Part shown: one piece after another, positions 13,942 to 18,584 of the stretch
Layout of the letters: the number at the start of each line of letters is the position of its first letter
How positions within the stretch are numbered: the first letter of the stretch is position 1
NCBI GenBank assembly: GCA_000434215.1
Contig: HF999702.1
Location: 2,742 to 21,325 of the forward strand
Reading direction: 5' to 3'
DNA from: Bacteroides sp. CAG:144
Lineage (GTDB): Bacteria; Bacteroidota; Bacteroidia; Bacteroidales; UBA11471
Length of the DNA: 18,584 bases
Position numbers and translations under genes: made by a program
The notes under the pieces: generated by a model
What the model was told of the DNA's origin: nothing
Databases searched by the model: none
What the model saw: only the letters and a program-made list of their open reading frames with translations

Positions 13942-15828
13942 TTATAACCATTCGCTCAATTCGAGCCAACGCATCGACTTCTCGTCGATTTCCTCCATAA
14001 GCCGACCTAAGGCAAGAGACTTTTCCTGTAACTCGTTTGCCGACAATGCCCCGGAAGACAAATCCGCTTCAAGAGCCGCTTTATCGGCTTCGAGACGTGG
14101 AATCAGAGCATCGAGTTCTTCAAATTCTTTTTTCTCCTTGAATGTCAGTTTACGCCGTTGTTTCACCGTTTCAGCATCGGCCTTTTCCGGTTTTTCTCGC
14201 CTTTTCTCCCGAACACCGGCAGAAGACATCGTCCGCTTTTCTTCTGCTTCCCGAGCAACTTTCCACAAACGATAATCGGAGTAATTTCCCGGAAAGTCCT
14301 TGATACGGCCCTCCCCTTCGAACGCCCAAATATGGTCTACTACCTTATCGACAAAATAGCGATCGTGCGAAACGACTATGACACACCCCTTGAAATGCCG
14401 CAAATAATCTTCCAGCAAATTAAGGGTTACAATATCGAGATCATTGGTCGGCTCGTCAAGCACAAGGAAATTGGGATTGCTCATCAATACCGTACATAGA
14501 TAAAGACGACGTTTCTCCCCTCCACTCAATTTGTAAATATAGTTATACTGTGTCTCGGGTGTGAACAGGAAATGTTGGAGAAACTGCGATGCCGAAAGTT
14601 TTTTGCCGTCTCCCAACGAAATCTCTTCGGCGATGTCCCGTACGGCATCGATGACTTTTTTTTGATTGTCAAATTGTATTCCCTCTTGACTGTAATATCC
14701 GAAACGTACCGTTTCCCCTATATCTATCGTCCCGCCATCGGGTGGAAGCAAACCGATGAGCATCTTTATGAATGTGGATTTTCCCGTACCGTTACTCCCT
14801 ACAATTCCTACTTTTTCATAACGGGAAAAGGTGTATGAGAAATCTTCTATGATTTTTTTCTCACCGAATTGTTTATGTAAATGTTTTATTTCAAAAATTT
14901 TGGAACCGATATACGACGATTTGACTGCAAGTGTTACATTCTCTTCGACTTTCTCGGCACGAGCTTTTTTTTCCAATTCATAAAAAGCATCGATACGATA
15001 CTTTGCTTTCGTACCGCGAGCCTGAGGCTGACGACGCATCCAGTCGAGCTCGGTGCGCAGAAGATTGTTGGCCCGATCTATTTCGGCATTGCGGGCTTCG
15101 ATGCGTTCCTGACGTTTTTCGAGATAATAACTATAATTTCCTTTATATGTATATAACGCACGGGAATCTATTTCTACAATGCGGTTGCATACCCGATCGA
15201 GAAAATACCTGTCGTGCGTTACCATAAGCAGGCATACCCGACTATGGGAAAGAAAATCTTCGAGCCATTCGGTCATCTCCAAATCGAGATGGTTGGTAGG
15301 TTCATCAAGAATCAACAAATCGGGTTCTGCAATCAACACATTTGCCAACGCCACTCTTTTTTGCTGACCGCCCGACAATTGCCCCATCGGTTGATCAAAG
15401 TCATTGATTTTCAGCTGTGATAAAATCTGTTTCACCCTCTGTTCGTAATCCCAGGCTTTAAGCTGCTCCATACGATTCACCAGCGTTTCGAGCCGGGCCG
15501 TATCGTTGTGTGCCATAGCCGACTCATACTCGCGTATCGTACGGGTTATTTCGCTATCCGTTGCAAAACAGGCCTGTAAAACGGTTATCTCCGCCGGAAA
15601 AACCGGCAACTGCCGTAAATATCCCACCCGGATTCCGTTACGGAACGTTATCGTACCGGAATCATAACTTTCATCTCCGGCAATAATATTGAGAAGGGTT
15701 GTCTTACCCGTACCGTTCTTGGCAATAAGCCCTACCCGCTCACCCTCGGAAAGCCCGAAAGCAATATCGGCAAAGAGCACGCGGTCGCCGAATGACTTGG
15801 TAAGACCTTCGATTTGAAGATTGATCAT
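13942..15828 (-). CDS. ABC-F family ATPase, Uup type
   Basis: A soluble twin-ATPase that acts on ribosomes or DNA structures rather than as a transporter. The product from ATG 15828 is 628 aa. First ABC domain: Walker A GKTT-type loop at 37-44, signature LSGGQ 151-155, Walker B DEPTNHLD 175-182. The P-site/tRNA-interaction linker is a charged helical hairpin at about 235-300. Second domain: Walker A 344-351, LSGGE 434-438, DEPTNDLD 458-465. A C-terminal Lys/Glu-rich coiled coil (about 530-628) is the mark of Uup. No membrane helices are present. The frame stays open to 15885, but MINLQIEGLTKSFG is the normal start. It converges on the transporter gene with only 32 bp between stops and no visible terminator. 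Resistance-type ABC-F is less likely because of the Uup tail. Confidence 0.92.
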   Translation of the reverse strand: MINLQIEGLTKSFGDRVLFADIAFGLSEGERVGLIAKNGTGKTTLLNIIAGDESYDSGTITFRNGIRVGYLRQLPVFPAEITVLQACFATDSEITRTIREYESAMAHNDTARLETLVNRMEQLKAWDYEQRVKQILSQLKINDFDQPMGQLSGGQQKRVALANVLIAEPDLLILDEPTNHLDLEMTEWLEDFLSHSRVCLLMVTHDRYFLDRVCNRIVEIDSRALYTYKGNYSYYLEKRQERIEARNAEIDRANNLLRTELDWMRRQPQARGTKAKYRIDAFYELEKKARAEKVEENVTLAVKSSYIGSKIFEIKHLHKQFGEKKIIEDFSYTFSRYEKVGIVGSNGTGKSTFIKMLIGLLPPDGGTIDIGETVRFGYYSQEGIQFDNQKKVIDAVRDIAEEISLGDGKKLSASQFLQHFLFTPETQYNYIYKLSGGEKRRLYLCTVLMSNPNFLVLDEPTNDLDIVTLNLLEDYLRHFKGCVIVVSHDRYFVDKVVDHIWAFEGEGRIKDFPGNYSDYRLWKVAREAEEKRTMSSAGVREKRREKPEKADAETVKQRRKLTFKEKKEFEELDALIPRLEADKAALEADLSSGALSANELQEKSLALGRLMEEIDEKSMRWLELSEWL

Positions 15829-15851
15829 AAAACTCGTTTTCTTATGGGGGA

Positions 15852-15859
15852 CTAAATTA
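15852..15859 (-). promoter_or_regulatory. Possible ABC-F promoter -7 element
   Basis: TAATTTAG on the minus strand is one mismatch from TAnnTTTG, 23 bp upstream of the chosen ATG. If real, it excludes the earlier ATG at 15885. Confidence 0.3.
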
Positions 15860-15996
15860 GCGATATTTTCCCGAACAGCCTTCATGCAGACGTATCAAAG
15901 AAAGATTTCTTGGTAAAAAAAGCTTTTGTAAAATAAAAAAACAGTGAAGAAGACTTATTTTTTTGATTTTATGCTTCGTATTTCGAGATTAAAGTA

Positions 15997-16004
15997 TAAC
16001 TTTG
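15997..16004 (+). promoter_or_regulatory. -7 element of an orphan transcription unit
   Basis: TAACTTTG is an exact Bacteroides -7 match. The -33 region is only T-rich, with no TTTG at the usual distance. Transcription would start near 16011. No long gene follows before the strong terminator at 16199-16240. Confidence 0.5.
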
Positions 16005-16026
16005 CCATATGAAAAAAGAGGCGTAG

Positions 16027-16197
16027 ATGCCTCCCAATCTCGTTTACCTGATTTCATACCTGAAAAGACACACAAGACGAAAGTCGTTTCGTCATCGGGA
16101 AGGTTCTCTTTTTATGTCGGGTACATATACGGTTAATCTTCATTTTATCTACTACTATCTTTTTATAAGGTTATGGGAAATTCGTTTCCCTTCATAG
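16027..16197 (+). CDS. Possible 56-residue small protein inside the orphan unit
   Basis: An open frame from ATG 16027 to TAG 16197 fills the orphan transcription unit, starting about 16 nt after the predicted transcript start and ending next to the terminator. The product starts MPPNLVYLISYLKRH, is basic in the middle (RHTRRKSFRHREG) and aromatic near the end (FIYYYLFIRLW). I recognise no family. It uses AGA, CGA and CGG arginine codons freely and shows no clear coding bias, and a frame this long can occur by chance. Extensive RNA pairing over the same bases favours a structured RNA, so this is only an alternative. Confidence 0.2.
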   Translation: MPPNLVYLISYLKRHTRRKSFRHREGSLFMSGTYTVNLHFIYYYLFIRLWEIRFPS

Positions 16198-16198
16198 A

Positions 16199-16240
16199 TA
16201 AAATAAATGTTCCGGCCGCACGGCCGGAACATTTATTTTA
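16199..16240 (+). terminator. Very strong terminator of the orphan unit
   Basis: Twenty-base perfect arms (16199-16218 and 16221-16240) have a CCGGCCG/CGGCCGG core next to a CA centre, and the outer A/T segment ends in ATTTATTTTA on the plus strand. It is symmetrical enough to act in both directions. The nearest upstream gene on the plus strand is over 2 kb away (13909), so it must serve the orphan unit or insulate the glycosidase. Confidence 0.88.
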
Positions 16241-16306
16241 CCCCATAGCCTTACTCCACACCACATCATATTTTATCTGCAAGTTCTGCATCAATACAAA
16301 TTTTAT

Positions 16307-16314
16307 TATCTTTA
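16307..16314 (+). promoter_or_regulatory. Possible promoter -7 element of the glycosidase gene
   Basis: TATCTTTA is one base from TAnnTTTG and lies 25 bp before ATG 16340, giving a leader of about 19 nt. No clear -33 is visible. Confidence 0.4.
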
Positions 16315-16339
16315 TCGCCTCACTATCGATACACTGACC

Positions 16340-17719
16340 ATGAAAAAACTTATCTTCTCGGCAATCGGTATATTGCTGTATCTTTCTGCAACGGCACAAA
16401 TGCCCGAACGGACTCCCGAAAATATACAAAAATACAAAGAGATATGTCGTAAATACATCTATAAAGATATGAAAGGCATGTATCGCGAAGCCGGGGGCGC
16501 ATTGAAATATCCGTTTCTTGCACCGGGAAGCAACCAATATCTCGATATGTTGTGGGATTGGGACTCATGGCTAAGCAACATCGCTTTGAGGCAAATATTA
16601 CTCGAAAACGGCTCGGACAAAGACCGCCGGGAGGCACTCAGATATGAACAAGGTTGTGTGCTCAACTCATTGAACTACGGAGGCATGGACGGGTGGATTC
16701 CCATATGGATAGAACGTAACGCCCCCAGCCGGGAAGAAATGCTCAAAACCCGCAATCCATGGAAAAGCAACATGCACAAACCTACATTGGCACAACACGC
16801 CGCTTTTATAGTCGAGAACATGAACGGAGATACGGAATGGCTGAGAGACGATTTCTACGCTTTGCAGGCATTCGTCTCGAAATATCTCAACTTCCACCGG
16901 CACAAAGCGACCGGACTGATGTATTGGGAAACAGATGAGGCCATCGGGGTAGACAATGATCCGAGTACGTTCTACCGGCCTCATGGCAGTTCGGGATCGA
17001 TTTTTCTGAATGCATTGATGTACAAAGAACTACTGGCCATGAATTATCTCGCCGATTGCCTGAATATGCCCGACATTGCCCGGTATTTCGCAAACGAGGC
17101 GGAAACATTGAAAAAGAATATTCGGGAACATTGTTGGGATCGCAGGGACGGATTCTATTACAGCGTCGACCTGAATTTGTTACCAGTCGAAAAACCCGAC
17201 ATAGAGTCTCTGCAACCGGGAACCCTCTATCTGCACGTAGGCCAACCACGAACCTATGATTGTCTGATACAACGACTGAGTGTATGGAGCGGATTCATGT
17301 CTATGTGGGCGGGTATCGCCACTCCCGAACAAGCAAAAGAGATGGTACAACGCCATTTCCACGATACCCTCTCCTACAATGCACCGGCCGGTATCCGCAC
17401 GCTTTCGCCTCTCGAAAAAATGTACGACACACGCGCTAGCGGCAATCCATCATCATGGCAAGGTCCTATATGGATAAATGTCAATTATCTCGTATTCAGA
17501 GGGCTGGTACAATACGGGTATACCGAGGAGGCACGAGAATTGGCAGAGAAAACGATTCTGCTGCTCGGACGGGATTATGAAAGATTTGGTGCTTTGCATG
17601 AATACTATCTGCCCGATAACGGCGAACCGGTTCTAAATAAAGGTTTCCAAAATTGGAATCTCCTTGTTTTGAATATGGCGGCTTGGCTCGACGGGAAAGA
17701 GGTAATATCGGAATTTTGA
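16340..17719 (+). CDS. Secreted clan GH-G glycoside hydrolase (GH63/MGH1-like, trehalase fold)
   Basis: An inverting (alpha/alpha)6-barrel glycosidase, exported to the periplasm or beyond. The product is 459 aa. Residues 1-20 form a signal peptide (MKKLIFSAIGILLYLSATAQ). The barrel carries LWDWDSWLSN (71-80), like the substrate-binding aromatic motif of this clan. ETDEAIGVDNDPSTF holds the likely general acid D205, which compares with SGxDNSP in GH63. PSSWQGPIWINVNYLVFRGL (370-389) compares with trehalase signature 2. ALHEYYLPDNGEP holds the likely general base E421. These fit GH63-type alpha-glucosidases and mannosylglycerate hydrolase-like enzymes; the true substrate is unknown. At 459 aa it is essentially only the catalytic barrel, shorter than E. 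coli YgjK. It stands alone, with no SusC/SusD or regulator beside it. Confidence 0.82.
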   Translation: MKKLIFSAIGILLYLSATAQMPERTPENIQKYKEICRKYIYKDMKGMYREAGGALKYPFLAPGSNQYLDMLWDWDSWLSNIALRQILLENGSDKDRREALRYEQGCVLNSLNYGGMDGWIPIWIERNAPSREEMLKTRNPWKSNMHKPTLAQHAAFIVENMNGDTEWLRDDFYALQAFVSKYLNFHRHKATGLMYWETDEAIGVDNDPSTFYRPHGSSGSIFLNALMYKELLAMNYLADCLNMPDIARYFANEAETLKKNIREHCWDRRDGFYYSVDLNLLPVEKPDIESLQPGTLYLHVGQPRTYDCLIQRLSVWSGFMSMWAGIATPEQAKEMVQRHFHDTLSYNAPAGIRTLSPLEKMYDTRASGNPSSWQGPIWINVNYLVFRGLVQYGYTEEARELAEKTILLLGRDYERFGALHEYYLPDNGEPVLNKGFQNWNLLVLNMAAWLDGKEVISEF

Positions 17720-17876
17720 TCCCGGCAGCGATACTCCTCCCATAACCGACAAATCGCCACACACAGACAACAACAGAAGCATATCCGGCCAAACGAAAAG
17801 CATGGGGATTCCCTCACATAGGTCCCCGGAGAAATCTGCGCCGGTCGCCCTACAAACAAAGGATTTCCGCTTTACC

Positions 17877-18584
17877 TTACTCCATTCCCATACGCTGGCG
17901 CACGACCTCGTATATCATCACTCCGGCTGCCACCGACACATTGAGCGAACCGATTTGTCCCCTTTGAGGTAAAGCGACCCGAGTCTCGCAATAACGGAGC
18001 GTCTGCGGAGAAAGACCCACATCTTCAGCACCCATTACCACTGCCACAGGAACGGTATAATCGGGGGCTGTGTAAAGTTCCGACGCTTTCTCCGAAGCTG
18101 CAACGATTTTCACTCCGCAACCTTGCAGATAGTGCAACGCTTCGGGAATGGAACGTTCCCGACATACCGGCAGATGCAACAACGCCCCTGCCGAAGTTTT
18201 CACCGCATCGGGCGTTACTGAGACACTTCCGCGCTCGGGTATCACGATGGCATCGACCCCAGCACACTCGCAAGTACGGGCTATGGCGCCGAAATTACGG
18301 ACATCGGTAAGGCCGTCGAGCAAAACGATAAAAGGTATTTTTCCCTCTTCATAAAGCGTAGGCACGATATTTTCGAGCCGCAAGTACGAGACCGGTGATA
18401 TAAAGGCTATAACCCCTTGATGATTTTTACGGGTTATACGATTGATTTTCTCGATAGGAACACGTTGTATAAAAATATTCGTTCCCTTTACAGCGGCAAA
18501 CAACTCTTGCGCCAACTCGCCTTGCAGGTCTTTTTTTATCAATATCTTGTCGATTTCTTTCCCGGCTTTGAGCGCTTCCATGAC
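17877..18584 (-). CDS. rlmB: 23S rRNA (guanosine-2'-O-)-methyltransferase RlmB (TrmH family), 5' end outside window
   Basis: A SPOUT-class enzyme that methylates the ribose of G2251 in 23S rRNA, using S-adenosylmethionine in a trefoil knot. The visible 235 residues lack only a short N-terminus: the frame continues through the window edge (V before MEALKAGKEIDKILI), and family members start some 12 residues earlier, so the internal ATG 18581 is not the true start. The L30e-like RNA-binding domain covers the first 75 or so residues (RITRKNHQGVIAFIS). The SPOUT motifs are NFGAIARTCECAG, VMGAEDVGLS and QIGSLNVSVAAGVMIYE, complete with the motif-3 asparagine. It converges on the glycosidase gene across 157 bp that hold only a weak GGGGA/TCCCC dyad. 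RlmB is favoured over other TrmH paralogues by the N-terminal domain. Confidence 0.92.
   Translation of the reverse strand, partial: VMEALKAGKEIDKILIKKDLQGELAQELFAAVKGTNIFIQRVPIEKINRITRKNHQGVIAFISPVSYLRLENIVPTLYEEGKIPFIVLLDGLTDVRNFGAIARTCECAGVDAIVIPERGSVSVTPDAVKTSAGALLHLPVCRERSIPEALHYLQGCGVKIVAASEKASELYTAPDYTVPVAVVMGAEDVGLSPQTLRYCETRVALPQRGQIGSLNVSVAAGVMIYEVVRQRMGME

Larger units (their letters stand above)
16011..16245 (+). ncRNA. Candidate structured RNA of unknown family, about 235 nt
   Basis: Between an exact -7 element and a strong terminator lie many complementary segments. 5' domain: AAAAAGAG (16013-16020) with CTCTTTTT (16106-16113); AATCT (16036-16040) with AGGTT (16101-16105); CCTGAT (16047-16052) with ATCGGG (16094-16099); GACGAAA (16076-16082) with TTTCGTC (16087-16093) over a GTCG loop; and a small TTCA/TGAA hairpin (16053-16064). 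A competing hairpin GAGGC/GCCTC (16018-16033) would break the outermost helix. 3' domain: ATTTTATCT (16142-16150) with AGATAAAAT (16196-16204), enclosing GGGAAA-TTCG-TTTCCC (16175-16190). I do not recognise 6S, SRP, tmRNA, RNase P or a known riboswitch in it. It may be a free small RNA or a leader attenuating the glycosidase gene at 16340. Pairing is by eye; conservation is untested. Confidence 0.45.

Noticed and set aside
16011..16140. Resemblance of ACCTGAT and GGGAAGG pieces in the orphan unit to TPP or cobalamin riboswitch motifs
   Set aside because: The CTGAGA box of TPP and the B12 box are absent and the order of elements does not fit either family.
17803..17826. GGGGA...TCCCC hairpin between the glycosidase and rlmB genes
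   Set aside because: The stem is only five base pairs and no T-run follows on either strand, so I do not call it a terminator.

Overview
The window is chromosomal, housekeeping-type DNA from a member of the Bacteroidetes, most likely order Bacteroidales. The evidence is a NusB about twice the usual length, a DUF5606 protein, a small PUR-alpha-like (DUF3276) protein, a secreted PL11 rhamnogalacturonan lyase, and many matches to the Bacteroides-type promoter (-33 TTTG, -7 TAnnTTTG) just upstream of the chosen starts. The genus cannot be fixed from the sequence. I saw no transposase, phage, plasmid, CRISPR, tRNA or rRNA sequence.

Layout. 1-558 (-): start of a CbpA-type J-domain co-chaperone, cut by the window edge. 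869-2734 (-): solitary secreted PL11 lyase. 3055-6369 (-): nrdD-nrdG-purN operon, with nrdD/nrdG overlapping by 23 bp and 11 bp between nrdG and purN. It is preceded by a promoter with exact Bacteroides elements and a complete cobalamin riboswitch (about 6490-6635), and ends at a strong terminator. 6920-7885 (-) is a diacylglycerol/sphingosine-kinase-family lipid kinase, divergent from 8052-8570 (+), a six-helix HdeD/DUF308 membrane protein. 8637-12311 (-) is the run DUF5606, coaE, ybbR-like, yajC, nusB; a strong terminator and candidate internal promoters split it into at least two transcription units. 12533-12814 (+) is the PUR-alpha-like protein and 13127-13909 (+) a formate/nitrite-type channel with a long dyad over its promoter. 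13942-15828 (-) is an ABC-F ATPase of the Uup type. 15997-16245 (+) is an orphan promoter-to-terminator unit without a convincing gene but with extensive predicted RNA pairing. 16340-17719 (+) is a secreted clan GH-G glycosidase, and 17877-18584 (-) is rlmB, running off the right edge.

How the genes work together. The clearest regulatory story is B12: the riboswitch should repress the anaerobic, B12-independent ribonucleotide reductase when cobalamin is plentiful, which suggests a B12-dependent class II reductase elsewhere in the genome. purN, a formyl-folate-dependent purine enzyme, appears to share that transcript. The nusB-yajC-ybbR-coaE block joins rRNA transcription, protein export, an envelope-anchored YbbR protein and CoA synthesis. 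The two carbohydrate enzymes stand alone with no SusC/SusD pair in view.

The best candidate for something undescribed is the orphan structured-RNA unit at about 16011-16245.
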